A DNA stretch of 64,000 nt from Bacillus sp. FJAT-50079 (GTDB lineage: Bacteria > Bacillota > Bacilli > Bacillales > Bacillaceae_C). Below are positions 44,172-53,755 of the stretch, piece by piece; position 1 is the first letter of the stretch, and each line of letters begins with the position of its first letter. The position numbers and the translations under genes were made by a program. Where the stretch lies: assembly GCF_018343515.1 (NCBI RefSeq), contig NZ_JAGYPD010000002.1, forward strand, positions 739,705-803,704, in the 5' to 3' direction. Under the pieces are notes generated by a model. That model searched no databases. It was given only the letters and a program-made list of their open reading frames with translations, and was not told where the DNA came from.

Positions 44172-46025
44172 TTAATACCATCTTTCTAACTCCGCGGTTA
44201 ATTCATCTACATATTCTTTTGTTCCAGTTACAATTAAACGATCATCCATTTGCAGCTCTGTGTCCCCATGAGGAACGATTGAGTCCGTTCCCCGGAAAAT
44301 TCGAACAAAAATAATATCACCCGTAAACGGAAATTCTCGCAATGTCATATGATGATAATAGACGTTTAACATATGGATCTCATATAAAGCCGTTTCTTGG
44401 TTCGTCATAATATCGGCAATCGCTGGTGATTCTATGAGCGCTGTCATCAATGACGTCGTAGATAATATCGTTGAAAAGACTTCCACTCCATGCTCTTTCA
44501 CACTTTCCGCTAATTTGGCACTTTCAATTCGGGCAATAACCCTTTCCACACCACGGTTTTTCCCTTCAATCGCAAGCTTGACGTTTTCGTTTTCGTCACC
44601 CGTTGATAAAAATAATATATCTGTATCAAATACATTTGCCTCAATCAATGCTGACTCTTGGTACCCCTCAAGTTCAATAATTTCAAATGCAGAATCTACA
44701 ATTTGGGAATCAGCCTTCTCTAGCTTCTTATGATAGATTTTTGATTCAAAGGCACTCGGGTTTAATTCTTTTGAAACGAGCAGTGTTAGTTGATTTGCCC
44801 CAATAAACGCCACCCTTTGCTTTTGTTCATACACATTCTCTTTTGGAAACCATTTTTTAAAGAGAATCGGTGTAATGATACAAGAAATGACTGCGACGAG
44901 AATAAAAGTACCACTCATTTCAGGAGTAATGACCCCGATTCGCTCAGCAATTTTTGCAGCGGCAATGACTAATGATAATGTCGATGTAAGCAAAAATGCA
45001 GAAGCGATGACCGTTTTCGTATCAAACCAACGCTTTAAGAAAACCATTGGCAGTGCTTTTGATAATAGGAGCGCTAGTAATAAGAGCGGGATTAATAGTA
45101 ATAGCTTTTTATCGCTCAGAAGCGACCATAAATCAAGATCAACACCAACCATAACGAAGAAAATCGGAATAAGAAATCCGTATCCGAATGAATCTAGTTG
45201 TCGAACCATCTCTTGATTTGGTTTTAATAATGAAACGAGCGTTCCAGCTAAAAATGCTCCTAAAATATTTTCCGCACCAACCGATTCTGATAAAACAACA
45301 AGCACAATAATAAGCGTAAAAATTGCTCTTGTTCCTATTTGCACCGTTCCAGTCGAAAGCTTTTCAAAAAACGAGCCACCTTTGAAACGCCTCGCTATAA
45401 AATAAAGCAACACACCGGCAACAAATAGAACGAGTAACAACCATGAATTACCTCCATCTTCGCTAGAAACCGAGACGAACACAGCAAGTAAAATCATCGT
45501 AACGAGATCAGCAATGACTGCGATAAGCAAAATAATTTGCCCGATGGACGTCTTCATAATATTTGCTTCTTTAAGTGTTGGTACAACGACGCCTAAAGAA
45601 ATCGTTGATATGATCAGCGTCATTAAAAATACATTATCAATAAGACCCATTTTTACAAAAATAAATGAAAGCAAGATAGATAATGCAAATATGCCTATAA
45701 AAATAATTGTCGAAACGGCTAAACGATTTGGTTCATTTTTTCCGTTCGGCATTAAGCTTTTCTTTTTTGACCCTCTAAATGCGGAAAAATCAATTTCCAC
45801 ACCGCTTAAAAACATAAGAAAAATGAATCCAAGCGTAGACAGTGTATTTAACCACATACCTGGCTCAATAATATTCAATCCGCTTTTCCCAATAATAAGC
45901 CCCATAATAATTTCCGCTATAACGACGGGTAAAAACGCAAGGCGAAAGCGGTGAAGAATGAGCGGTGTAAGAAACGCCGCTAATAGTACGATGACTAGGG
46001 ATAATAACGAAGAATCAGATTCCAT
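44172..46025 (-). CDS. CPA2 cation:proton antiporter with RCK/TrkA domain (YjbQ-like)
   Basis: 617-aa KefB-type transporter: about 12 helices in residues 1-390 (GFIFLMFLSGVEIDFSAFRGSKKKS, GAENILGAFLAGTLVSL), then a TrkA-N/RCK region about 405-520 (VAFIGANQLTLLVSKEL) and TrkA-C about 535-617. Such proteins export K+ or Na+ for protons under nucleotide control. GGGGAGG precedes the ATG; it follows mgtE by 12 nt, so two cation transporters form one operon. Ion specificity is inferred. Confidence 0.9.
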   Translation of the reverse strand: MESDSSLLSLVIVLLAAFLTPLILHRFRLAFLPVVIAEIIMGLIIGKSGLNIIEPGMWLNTLSTLGFIFLMFLSGVEIDFSAFRGSKKKSLMPNGKNEPNRLAVSTIIFIGIFALSILLSFIFVKMGLIDNVFLMTLIISTISLGVVVPTLKEANIMKTSIGQIILLIAVIADLVTMILLAVFVSVSSEDGGNSWLLLVLFVAGVLLYFIARRFKGGSFFEKLSTGTVQIGTRAIFTLIIVLVVLSESVGAENILGAFLAGTLVSLLKPNQEMVRQLDSFGYGFLIPIFFVMVGVDLDLWSLLSDKKLLLLIPLLLLALLLSKALPMVFLKRWFDTKTVIASAFLLTSTLSLVIAAAKIAERIGVITPEMSGTFILVAVISCIITPILFKKWFPKENVYEQKQRVAFIGANQLTLLVSKELNPSAFESKIYHKKLEKADSQIVDSAFEIIELEGYQESALIEANVFDTDILFLSTGDENENVKLAIEGKNRGVERVIARIESAKLAESVKEHGVEVFSTILSTTSLMTALIESPAIADIMTNQETALYEIHMLNVYYHHMTLREFPFTGDIIFVRIFRGTDSIVPHGDTELQMDDRLIVTGTKEYVDELTAELERWY

Positions 46026-46037
46026 AACTTCCTCCCC

Positions 46038-47411
46038 TTAATGCACGAGATAACTCATAAACATTGTCGCAAGACCAAAATAAATCAAGATTGAAGTGAT
46101 GTCATTCATTGTCGTAATAAATGGACCCGAAGCTACAGCTGGATCAATTTTTAATTTATGCATAACTAAAGGTACGAGTGAGCCTGCCATCGTCGCAACG
46201 AATAGCGAGGCTAAAATTGAGACCCCGACTAAAAAGCCGAGAAAAAACTCACCTTTCCATATGTAAACAATGACCCAAACTAATAGACCACAAATCGTTC
46301 CGGTAATTAGCCCTGTTCCAGCTTCACGAATAATTAATTTTAATTTACTCGCTTCCTCCAACTCGCCTGTTGCAATTCCACGGACAGCAACCGCTAATGA
46401 TTGTGTTCCCGTATTCCCCGCCATCCCAGCTATGAGTGGAATAAACACAGCTAATATCGACACTTGTTCCAATGTTGCTTCGAATCTGCCAATTAAACTG
46501 GCAGTGAACATTCCGAGAAAAAGCAAGATCACTAACCATGGAAGTCGCTTTTTTGCCGCCGTAAAAGGATTTCGATCCATCGTATCCATGTCGGAAACAC
46601 CGGCTAATTTGGAATAATCATCAGATGCTTCTTCATCGATAACATCGATAATATCATCAACGGTAATAATTCCGAGCAAATGATTTTGAAAATCGACAAC
46701 CGGTAACGCTAGTAAATCATAATCCCGCATTTGCCGAGCTGCTTCCTCCTGATCGGCCCCAACAGATATGGAAACGATCCGATCATACATAATATCAGAA
46801 ATCATCGTATCATCATTGGTTATAATTAAGTCTCTTAGCGAAATGACGCCAACGAGTCGGCTCTCATCATCGACAACATACACATAATAAATCGTCTCTG
46901 CCTTTGGTGCTTCATTTTTTAAAATATACATCGCTGATCGGACAGTTTGATTTGCTGAAATGGCCACAAACTCCGTCGTCATAATACTTCCCGCTGTATA
47001 CTCCTCATAATGCAATAGCCCTTTAATTTCGTGTGCGGCTTCTTTATCCATGATCGTTAAATAACTTGCCGCTTGATCTTTTTCTAACGTATTAAGAACA
47101 TCGACTGCGTTATCCGTAAACATACTGGCAAGTGTATCAGCCGCATATCTCGGCTCCATTTCGGCCAACGTATCTTTAAAATTGAATTCTTCAATATTAA
47201 TTACTTCAAGAAATTCAGCAAGCTCCGCAGGCGATAAATAATGATAAATTTTTATCCGATTTTCCGGCTCCAGTTTAAAAAAGAATTGGGCCTGATCGTA
47301 TGGATGGAGCTTTAAAAATGCTTTTCGGAACGAGTGCAAATCGTCATTAAGTATAAATTCTATCATTTCTTCATCAGTAAATTGTTCTATTTCTTCGGCG
47401 CTAGTTTCCAT
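46038..47411 (-). CDS. mgtE: magnesium transporter MgtE
   Basis: 457-aa MgtE: acidic N-terminal domain about 1-130 (LHPYDQAQFFFKLEPENR), CBS pair about 140-265 (AGSIMTTEFVAI, VISLRDLIITND, GIITVDDIIDVIDEEA), and five membrane helices about 290-457 with AGMAGNTGTQSLAVAVRG in the pore. The cytosolic part senses Mg2+ and gates the channel. AAGGAGGGG precedes the ATG. I found no M-box riboswitch in the 146-nt divergent gap to prpE. Leads the operon with the CPA2 gene. Confidence 0.95.
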   Translation of the reverse strand: METSAEEIEQFTDEEMIEFILNDDLHSFRKAFLKLHPYDQAQFFFKLEPENRIKIYHYLSPAELAEFLEVINIEEFNFKDTLAEMEPRYAADTLASMFTDNAVDVLNTLEKDQAASYLTIMDKEAAHEIKGLLHYEEYTAGSIMTTEFVAISANQTVRSAMYILKNEAPKAETIYYVYVVDDESRLVGVISLRDLIITNDDTMISDIMYDRIVSISVGADQEEAARQMRDYDLLALPVVDFQNHLLGIITVDDIIDVIDEEASDDYSKLAGVSDMDTMDRNPFTAAKKRLPWLVILLFLGMFTASLIGRFEATLEQVSILAVFIPLIAGMAGNTGTQSLAVAVRGIATGELEEASKLKLIIREAGTGLITGTICGLLVWVIVYIWKGEFFLGFLVGVSILASLFVATMAGSLVPLVMHKLKIDPAVASGPFITTMNDITSILIYFGLATMFMSYLVH

Positions 47412-47557
47412 CAGTAGCCCCTCCTTCCATTCGTCTTCATCATCCTATCAAATCTATTCTCGTTTGTCTTTACTTAGCTGAATTTTTGTCCCAATAATTT
47501 TAATGAATTCGGGTTACAATTGAAATAGCAGTTATCGTGGAAAGCAGGTTTTATTAA

Positions 47558-48295
47558 ATGAAAATCGATATCATTGGCGATGTTCATGGCTGTTTGCCAG
47601 AATTTAAACAGTTAACAATTAAATTAGGTTATTCGTGGGATAGCGGGATTCCTTTAAGAGATGATCGAGTGCTCGGTTTTGTTGGCGATATAACGGACCG
47701 CGGACCAAATTCATTAGAAATGATCGAGATCGTTTGGAAACTTTGGAAAAAGGGTCGTAGCTATTATGTTCCCGGTAACCATTGTAATAAACTATACCGG
47801 TATTTTCTCGGCAGAAACGTGCGAATAGCTCACGGTCTTGAAACAACGGTTGCCGAGCTTAACGCTTTATCCGGAAAAAAAGTCAATTATTATAAGCGTA
47901 TATTTATTGAGCTTTATGAAGGGGTACCTTTGTATGCGCGACTCGATCTAGATCAATTGATCATTGCCCATGCTGGGATTCGTGCGGATTATATCGGGCG
48001 GTTCGATAAAAGCGTGAAAACCTTTGTTTTATACGGTGACATTACAGGCGAGTTTGCCGAAAATGGTATGCCGATCCGCCTTGATTGGGCACAAAAATAT
48101 ACGGGTGATTCCCTTATTGTTTATGGTCATACACCTGTACATGAACCACGCCGAATTGGAAATACAATAAATATTGATACAGGGGCAGTTTTTGGCGGCG
48201 AATTAACGGCATTTAAATACCCGGAATTGGAAACGGTCTCCGTTCAATCTTCAATGCCATATATAGAGGAAAAGTTTAGAGTGTTCGATCAATAA
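47558..48295 (+). CDS. prpE: bis(5'-nucleosyl)-tetraphosphatase PrpE
   Basis: 245-aa metallophosphoesterase: DVHG near residues 8-11, [10 protein letters not shown] near 43-52, PGNHCNKL near 71-78 and YGHTPVHEP near 188-196. B. subtilis PrpE hydrolyses Ap4A asymmetrically, acts as a Ser/Thr/Tyr phosphatase in vitro and affects spore germination. Divergent from mgtE; the long tandem repeat follows it. Confidence 0.92.
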   Translation: MKIDIIGDVHGCLPEFKQLTIKLGYSWDSGIPLRDDRVLGFVGDITDRGPNSLEMIEIVWKLWKKGRSYYVPGNHCNKLYRYFLGRNVRIAHGLETTVAELNALSGKKVNYYKRIFIELYEGVPLYARLDLDQLIIAHAGIRADYIGRFDKSVKTFVLYGDITGEFAENGMPIRLDWAQKYTGDSLIVYGHTPVHEPRRIGNTINIDTGAVFGGELTAFKYPELETVSVQSSMPYIEEKFRVFDQ

Positions 48296-48448
48296 TAAAC
48301 TTAAGTTCTTTCCTTAATTGAAATTAGCATGGTCGTAAGGAAGTAGGCCTATTGTTCATCGAATATATGGGAATTATTTTGAATGAGCATTGGGCTGTTA
48401 GAGGATATTGTTCGAGATTTTATATGGAAGCCAGATGTTGGGAAACTG
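48296..48448. other. gene-free spacer before tandem repeat
   Basis: Between the prpE stop and the first repeat unit. Contains degenerate fragments resembling the repeat (for example TTAGAGGATATTG, TTCGAGATTTTATATGG). No prpE terminator hairpin was recognised. Confidence 0.4.
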
Positions 48449-49000
48449 CCTATTGGACAAGTTTCTCGATCTTATATAGGTAACGGGCGATTAGACGCGG
48501 GCTATTGGACAAGTTTCTCGATTTTTTTTAGGGGACGGGCGATTAGACAAGGCCTATTAGACAAGTTTCTCGATTTTATTTAGGTAACGGGCGATTAGAC
48601 AAGGCCTATTGGACAAGTTTCTCGATCTTATATAGGTAACGGGCGATTAGACGCGGACTATTGGACAAGTTTCTCGATTTTATTTAGGTAACGGGTGATT
48701 AGACAAGGTCTATTGGACAAGTTTCTCGATTTTATTTAGGTAACGGGTGATTAGACAAGGTCTATTGGACAAGTTTCTCGATTTTATTTAGGTAACGGGC
48801 GATTAGACGCGGCTTATTAGACAAGTTTCTCGATTTTATTTAGGTAACGGGTGATTAGACGTGGCCTATTGGACAAGTTTCTCGATCTTATATAGGTAAC
48901 GGGCGATTAGACGTGACCTATCGGACAAGTTTCTCGATTTTATTTAGGTAACGGGCGATTAGACGTGGACTATTGGACAAGTTTTTCAATTTTATACGTG
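48449..49000. repeat. tandem array, 11 copies of a 52-bp unit
   Basis: The core TATTGGACAAGTTTCTCGAT recurs with starts at 48451, 48503, 48555, 48607, 48659, 48711, 48763, 48815, 48867, 48919 and 48971, always 52 bp apart. The rest of the unit is TTTATTTAGGTAACGGGCG followed by ATTAGAC and a variable four-base block (GCGG, AAGG, GTGG). Copies 6 and 7 are nearly identical; copies 1, 4 and 9 share the CTTATATAGG variant. 52 is not a multiple of three and no long frame runs through it. A degraded tail continues to about 49070. Confidence 0.97.
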
Positions 49001-49224
49001 AAGCTGTCCATTAGGACACATCTCATGGACAGTGTTTACTATTTTGAACAAGAAATGGACAATTAGAAAAGATCTCTTCGTCAAAGCTTGCTTTTTATAA
49101 GCAAGAAACGGGCTAACAGTAATAAGCTTGAAATTTTCCCCCTAAGAGAAAGGTAAGTGCCATTGATTTATTCTTTAATCTAGCCGCACTCCTAGTACAA
49201 TATCACTGACTAAGACATACATTT

Positions 49225-49254
49225 AAAAAATCGACCATATGAGGTCGATTTTTT
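49225..49254 (-). terminator. terminator of the yjbM-yjbN-yjbO operon
   Basis: AAAAAATCGACC / GGTCGATTTTTT, twelve-base-pair symmetric stem overlapping the yjbO stop codon. Confidence 0.88.
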
Positions 49255-50164
49255 AATTAAGTAATAACTGCATATCTTCCGAAAGTGGTGCTATAAATGT
49301 TAGTTTTGTTTTTATGATCGGATGCTCAAAGCTTAATTCCCGACAATGCAATGCTTGCCTTTGCATAAGGGTTGTATCCCCTCCATAAAGATCGTCTCCT
49401 ATTAATGGATGGTTTTTATAAGCCATATGTACGCGAATTTGGTGTGTTCTTCCTGTTTCTAGATTTAGTTTTATATGTGAAAAATCGTTATATTGCTGCA
49501 AAAGGGAATAATGAGTCACAGCCCTTTTTCCATCAATGCGAACCTCACGCTCAATGATGCTGTCACACTTTCTGCCGATCGGCACATCAATCGTACCGTA
49601 CTTTTCTCGCCATTTTCCCGTAACAAACGCCTCATATGAGCGATCGATGCGAAATTGTTGTTGCATGATACTGAGCAAATGATGGGCATGCCGATGTTTC
49701 GCAATGAGAACGAGACCAGATGTATCACGGTCCAATCTTGTGACGATATGAACAGCGGCGTAAATTTGATTTTGCTTATAGTAATATACAAGCGCATTCG
49801 CGAGATTTCCATTCGGATGCTCTCTTGATGGAATCGTACTCATCCCAGCTTGTTTATTAATGACTAATAGGTCACGATCTTCATACATAATCTCCAATGG
49901 AAGGTCTTCAGCGCGTAAGCTTTCGTTCGTCTGCTCAAGTGGAAACATCACTTCAAGTATTTCATCTTCATTCAGCAAATAGCGAACATTTTGTTCCATT
50001 CCATTTACAGTTATTTTCCCACCAGCAAATTTAATGTCCGTTAACGCTCTTTGGGAAATCCCTTCATCAGCTAGAAACTGTTTTATGGACAGTCCGGCTT
50101 TATTCCGATCGATTGTCCATTTTAGTGAATAGCGCTTATCCTTCATCGGAAATAAATGAATCAT
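49253..50164 (-). CDS. yjbO: RluA-family 23S/tRNA pseudouridine synthase, YjbO
   Basis: About 303-aa RluA/RluD-type synthase that converts uridine to pseudouridine in RNA. N-terminal S4-like segment about 15-75 ([31 protein letters not shown]); catalytic Asp in [45 protein letters not shown] is conserved. It overlaps the NAD kinase gene; ATGs at 50164 and 50146 are possible starts with weak ribosome sites. Exact RNA target unknown. Confidence 0.9.
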   Translation of the reverse strand: MIHLFPMKDKRYSLKWTIDRNKAGLSIKQFLADEGISQRALTDIKFAGGKITVNGMEQNVRYLLNEDEILEVMFPLEQTNESLRAEDLPLEIMYEDRDLLVINKQAGMSTIPSREHPNGNLANALVYYYKQNQIYAAVHIVTRLDRDTSGLVLIAKHRHAHHLLSIMQQQFRIDRSYEAFVTGKWREKYGTIDVPIGRKCDSIIEREVRIDGKRAVTHYSLLQQYNDFSHIKLNLETGRTHQIRVHMAYKNHPLIGDDLYGGDTTLMQRQALHCRELSFEHPIIKTKLTFIAPLSEDMQLLLN

Positions 50165-50936
50165 GCACTCGTTTCCAGAATGGGAATGGACGGAATCTCG
50201 CAAAGCGAACCTTTTCCTCTGCTACGCGAAATTGGATCGACTTCACATCACGGTGCATAACGGTTAAATGATCGATCGTTACATGAAAGTCAAATGTTTT
50301 CACTGGTTTTAAAACGAGTGTGTGATGGTCAGGCAATATAAGCGGCGATCCAACGGTTCTGAATACACGATTATTAATCGAAGCCATTTCAGCGAGCTGA
50401 ATCGAATGAAGCGCCGGGTGAATAATCGCTCCACCTAACGCTTTATTGTACGCTGTACTGCCCGACGGTGTGGAAACACATAGTCCATCCCCACGGAAAC
50501 GTTCAAAATGATCGCCACGTATTTCAACATCCATTACGAGTGTCCCAACAAGGCTTTTCACCGTCGATTCGTTTAGACCTAAATATCTCGTCTCTTTTCC
50601 CCCATGTCTATATCGGATCATTACTTCAAGCAACGGATATTCAATTACCTGATAAGGGGTTTTAGCAATCGCAATCACAAGTTTTTCAATTTCATTTGGC
50701 AGCCAATCTGCATAAAATCCTAAATGTCCTGTATGTACGCCGACGAAGGCAGTTTTATCTAATCTAGAGCTATACCGGTGGAACGCATATAGCAGCGTAC
50801 CATCTCCCCCAACTGAAATGACGATGTCGGGCCGATTTTCATCGTAAACAAGTTCAAAATCTTGCAAATAAGTTCTCATTTTTTGCATAAGCGCATTGGA
50901 TGTCGCATCGCCTTTTGACGTTATTGCAAACCTCAA
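50136..50936 (-). CDS. nadK: NAD kinase
   Basis: 266-aa NAD kinase (PpnK/NadF, B. subtilis YjbN), making NADP from NAD and [16 protein letters not shown] near residues 42-54 and [26 protein letters not shown] further on are the family signatures. The frame opens at GTG 50945, adjacent to AAAGG; the TTG at 50936 is better spaced and aligns with the B. subtilis start and length. It lies between relQ and yjbO, overlapping yjbO. Confidence 0.94.
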   Translation of the reverse strand: MRFAITSKGDATSNALMQKMRTYLQDFELVYDENRPDIVISVGGDGTLLYAFHRYSSRLDKTAFVGVHTGHLGFYADWLPNEIEKLVIAIAKTPYQVIEYPLLEVMIRYRHGGKETRYLGLNESTVKSLVGTLVMDVEIRGDHFERFRGDGLCVSTPSGSTAYNKALGGAIIHPALHSIQLAEMASINNRVFRTVGSPLILPDHHTLVLKPVKTFDFHVTIDHLTVMHRDVKSIQFRVAEEKVRFARFRPFPFWKRVHDSFISDEG

Positions 50937-50957
50937 CCTTCTCACCCTTTCATGCTA

Positions 50958-51608
50958 CTAAAAATCCTTTTTCTTCTCCATTTTCTTAACTGCTTCCTTA
51001 TTTTTAGAAAAATAAGCTTGCGCTTCCTGAATCTCTTCCTTAATTTGTGACATTTCTTCATCGAGACGAAATGCCGCCTCTGCCGCTCCTTGAAGTCTTT
51101 TATTAATTTCTTCTGGAAATTGGCCTTTATATTTGTAATTCAATGAATGCTCGATTGTCGCCCAAAAATTCATTGCCAGCGTACGAATTTGAATTTCAGC
51201 AAGAATTTTTTTCTCGCCATGTATCGTTTGAACTGGATACTCTATGACAACATGATAGGAACGATAACCACTCGGTTTTTTATGAAATATATAATTTCTT
51301 TCTTCTACAACTCGAAAGTCATTTCTTTTTCGTAATAAATTGATGACCGTTTCAATATCATCAACAAATTGGCACATCATTCGTAGGCCTGCGATATCTT
51401 GCATTTCCGTCGCAAGATTTTCTAGTGAAATATTTTTTAGCCGTGCTTTATCAAGAATGCTTGCGACTGGCTTCACTCGTCCAGTAACGAATTCAATTGG
51501 TGAGTGAACATGCTCTTGTTCAAATTGACCCCTCATGCCTTTTAACTTCACTTTTAATTCATCAATTGCTTGTCTGTATGGTGTTAAAAATTGATCCCAG
51601 TTATTCAC
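50958..51608 (-). CDS. relQ: small alarmone synthetase RelQ/YjbM
   Basis: 216-aa single-domain (p)ppGpp synthetase of the RelQ/SasB type. Synthetase motifs: SPIEFVTGRVKPVASILDKA, DIAGLRMMCQFVDDI, KPSGYRSYHVVIEYP and AEIQIRTLAMNFWATIEHSLNYKYKG. No hydrolase or TGS domain. GTG at 51620 and 51608 are in frame; AGAGGTGA sits about nine bases before 51608, which also matches the B. subtilis N-terminus. First gene of relQ-nadK-yjbO. Confidence 0.95.
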   Translation of the reverse strand: MNNWDQFLTPYRQAIDELKVKLKGMRGQFEQEHVHSPIEFVTGRVKPVASILDKARLKNISLENLATEMQDIAGLRMMCQFVDDIETVINLLRKRNDFRVVEERNYIFHKKPSGYRSYHVVIEYPVQTIHGEKKILAEIQIRTLAMNFWATIEHSLNYKYKGQFPEEINKRLQGAAEAAFRLDEEMSQIKEEIQEAQAYFSKNKEAVKKMEKKKDF

Positions 51609-51728
51609 TTGTCCGGTCACCTCTTACTCTGTTTACTGAGGATACGATTTCATAATCACCTTCATTTTAGCATAATGAATTCGTTCATCCAGTTTATTCT
51701 CCTGAAATCGACTGTTTTTTTATCTTTA

Positions 51729-51988
51729 ATTGAAAAACTAAAGCTTGATCTTTATATAAAAACAATCATTCAAAAATTCTGATGGAAAATTGAGTTTTTG
51801 GAAGTCTGTATTCAACATTTACCCGAAGCGAAAAACGAGAACGTATCATTCACGCGCTAAAGGCCCTTTATAAAAAGGATAAATTTCACCGGAAAATCGA
51901 TAAACTTAATTTTTTCCAGCTTGCACTCTCATCATTGACAGGTAATAATATAGATAGCATGTTGAGGGGGACAGATTTACTTGACTAG
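51729..51988 (+). pseudogene. probable yjbL relic upstream of yjbK
   Basis: Between relQ and yjbK, where B. subtilis has yjbL. The plus strand reads IEKLKLDLYIKTIIQKF, TGA stop, WKIEFLEVCIQHLPEAKNE, then after a frame change RERIIHALKALYKKDKFHRK ending SMLRGTDLLD and TAG. The last stop overlaps the yjbK TTG start by eight bases, like a coupled operon gene. The segment from 51822 has no start codon. I read this as a gene broken by a stop and a frameshift; homology to YjbL is inferred from position only. Confidence 0.45.
51921..51948 (+). promoter_or_regulatory. candidate promoter of the yjbK-yjbH run
   Basis: TTGCAC, 16-bp spacer, TAATAA, 32 nt before the yjbK start. The -35 matches four of six and the -10 four of six. 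The remainder of the 51609-51980 gap holds the yjbL relic. Confidence 0.4.
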
Positions 51989-52580
51989 ACAGATTGAAAT
52001 TGAATTTAAAAATAGTGTTTCGAAGGACGATTTTCAGCGCTGTTTACACTATTTCCATATAAAGGATACGGATTTTTTCACACAAATCAATCATTATTTT
52101 GATACAGAGAACTTTTCTTTAAAACAACAAGCTGTTGCGTTGCGCATAAGGGAAGTGGAAGACAGGTATGAACTAACATTAAAAAAACCACGGACGATCG
52201 GTCTTCTTGAAATCAATCAATCGTTACAGATTGAGGAAATGAATGCTATGAAAAAACGTCTGCACTTTCCACTTGGAGAAATAAAAGATGAACTTGAACA
52301 GATGAGAATTGACATAAATCAGCTTCGCCATTTCGGTTCACTAACGACGAAGCGGGCGGAAATCTCTTACGAAGATGGGCTGCTCGTGTTTGACCATAGT
52401 TATTACCTTGGACATGAAGATTTTGAAATTGAATATGAGGTCATCGACGCAGATGAAGGTCAAAAGGATTTCAACGATTTACTCGTAAAGTTAAACATAC
52501 CTATTCAAAAAGCCGAAAATAAAGTAAAACGATTTTATCAGATGAAAATGAAACAAAATCAAAAGGACGGATTGCAATGA
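51981..52580 (+). CDS. yjbK: CYTH-domain triphosphatase-like protein YjbK
   Basis: 199-aa CYTH (CyaB-thiamine triphosphatase) tunnel enzyme. The ExExK signature is in IEIEFKN at residues 4-10; basic and acidic strands such as ALRIREVEDRYELTLKKPR and the late EIEYEVIDADEG line the tunnel. Family members hydrolyse tripolyphosphate, thiamine triphosphate or polyphosphate. TTG start with GAGGGGG about 11 nt upstream. Overlaps yjbJ by four bases. Confidence 0.9.
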   Translation: MTRQIEIEFKNSVSKDDFQRCLHYFHIKDTDFFTQINHYFDTENFSLKQQAVALRIREVEDRYELTLKKPRTIGLLEINQSLQIEEMNAMKKRLHFPLGEIKDELEQMRIDINQLRHFGSLTTKRAEISYEDGLLVFDHSYYLGHEDFEIEYEVIDADEGQKDFNDLLVKLNIPIQKAENKVKRFYQMKMKQNQKDGLQ

Positions 52581-53206
52581 ATTCGATAGGACAATTAAAA
52601 AAGTTACTTGATATTCAGGCTATTCAAGGCTTCTCACCTAGTAAAGAAAATCAACAATCTGACTTGTTTGCACAATTGCTTCAACAAACTTTAACTGAAT
52701 TGCCAATTGACTCAACAAAGCAATTGCTTGATATGAATTCGCTTGGAGCGATCCAATCATTCGCTGATTCATACATTTCCCAAGCGGCTCAGCTCGAAAG
52801 CACGATGACTGATGTTGAAGCAAAATCTTCATTGCCAATCGTCGATATTGTTCGCAAAGCAGCTGAAAAATATGATTTGCCTGAAAAACTCATTACCTCA
52901 GTCATTAAACATGAGTCAAACTTTAACCCAAACGCAGTAAGTCATGCAGGTGCTTCTGGTTTAATGCAACTCATGCCTGCCACAGCGCAGAGCTTGGGTG
53001 TTAGTAATATTTTTGACCCTGAGGATAATATTATGGCTGGAAGTAAATATTTACGGCAGATGTTAAATAAATATAACGGAAATGTTCAGCTTGCTTTAGC
53101 TGCGTATAATGCAGGACCTGGAAACGTCGATAAATATGGCGGGATCCCTCCTTTCAAAGAGACACAAGCATATGTAAGGAAAGTTTCCACGACCTATTAC
53201 AGTTAG
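52577..53206 (+). CDS. yjbJ: YjbJ, soluble lytic transglycosylase-like protein
   Basis: 209-aa protein with a C-terminal SLT domain about 90-205: KHESNFNPNAVSHAGASGLMQLMPATAQSLGV holds the catalytic Glu (HES), followed by LALAAYNAGPGNVDKYGGIPPF. SLT enzymes cleave peptidoglycan to 1,6-anhydro-MurNAc ends, the source of the substrate of AnmK. No signal peptide is visible, so export route or timing is unclear. Coupled to yjbK; a terminator follows. Confidence 0.9.
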   Translation: MNSIGQLKKLLDIQAIQGFSPSKENQQSDLFAQLLQQTLTELPIDSTKQLLDMNSLGAIQSFADSYISQAAQLESTMTDVEAKSSLPIVDIVRKAAEKYDLPEKLITSVIKHESNFNPNAVSHAGASGLMQLMPATAQSLGVSNIFDPEDNIMAGSKYLRQMLNKYNGNVQLALAAYNAGPGNVDKYGGIPPFKETQAYVRKVSTTYYS

Positions 53207-53229
53207 CCCTTTCGAACAGGGCTTTTTTC
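53205..53229 (+). terminator. terminator of yjbK-yjbJ
   Basis: AGCCCT / AGGGCT with a 7-nt loop followed by TTTTTT, overlapping the yjbJ stop. Confidence 0.85.
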
Positions 53230-53353
53230 TTTTAAATAGCCCTATTTTCCCATAAACAAATTTCTACAATTTCATATTTAGGTCAATTTGTTTGAGTTAT
53301 CCGTTTTCGCTTGCTACAATGAATTTACTAATTTTGTTAAAGGAGCGATTCAT

Positions 53354-53755
53354 ATGGTTGAGAAACGTGCTACGCCGTATGACGCAATTGGGGCAGAAAA
53401 ACTTTCCGCACTCGTTGATGCATTTTATGCACGGGTCGGAAGTCATCCTGATTTAATACCCATTTTCCCTAAAGATTTATCAGAAGTCGCTCGAAAGCAA
53501 AAGCAATTTTTAACCCAATATTTAGGTGGTCCGCCACTTTATACAGAAGAACACGGACATCCGATGATGAGAGCTCGTCACTTACCCCATGAGATTACAC
53601 CCGAACGTGCAAAAGCGTGGCTCTCATGCATGAGTGAGGCGATGGATGAAATAAAGCTTGATGGGATCATTAGGGAACAATTCTTTGCGCGACTTGCTTT
53701 AACTGCCAGACATATGGTAAATACATTTGATAATGCACAAGGTGAGTCAAATTGA
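53354..53755 (+). CDS. yjbI: group II truncated hemoglobin YjbI
   Basis: 133-aa truncated hemoglobin (trHbO type). TPYDAIGAEKLSALVDAFYARV, LGGPPLYTEEHGHPMMRARHLP and a Trp in KAWLSCM match the heme pocket of group II globins; the proximal His is in MRARHLP. Function unproven, perhaps oxygen or peroxide chemistry; B. subtilis YjbI precedes yjbH as here. The frame opens at 53288, but AAAGGAG lies before the ATG at 53354. Its stop overlaps the yjbH start (TGATG). Confidence 0.94.
   Translation: MVEKRATPYDAIGAEKLSALVDAFYARVGSHPDLIPIFPKDLSEVARKQKQFLTQYLGGPPLYTEEHGHPMMRARHLPHEITPERAKAWLSCMSEAMDEIKLDGIIREQFFARLALTARHMVNTFDNAQGESN

Noticed and set aside
45514..45954. 146-codon plus-strand frame opposite the CPA2 antiporter gene
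   Set aside because: Antisense shadow of the membrane protein gene with low-complexity composition and no start signals.
47412..47557. M-box magnesium riboswitch before mgtE
   Set aside because: The 146-nt gap is shared with divergent prpE and lacks M-box conserved blocks and a terminator before mgtE.
48383..48583. 66-codon plus-strand frame at the start of the tandem repeat
   Set aside because: It has no ribosome site, runs into a repeat whose 52-bp period breaks the frame, and its translation is repeat-derived.
48449..49000. CRISPR array
   Set aside because: Units are contiguous and nearly identical over all 52 bases; there are no unique spacers and no cas genes.
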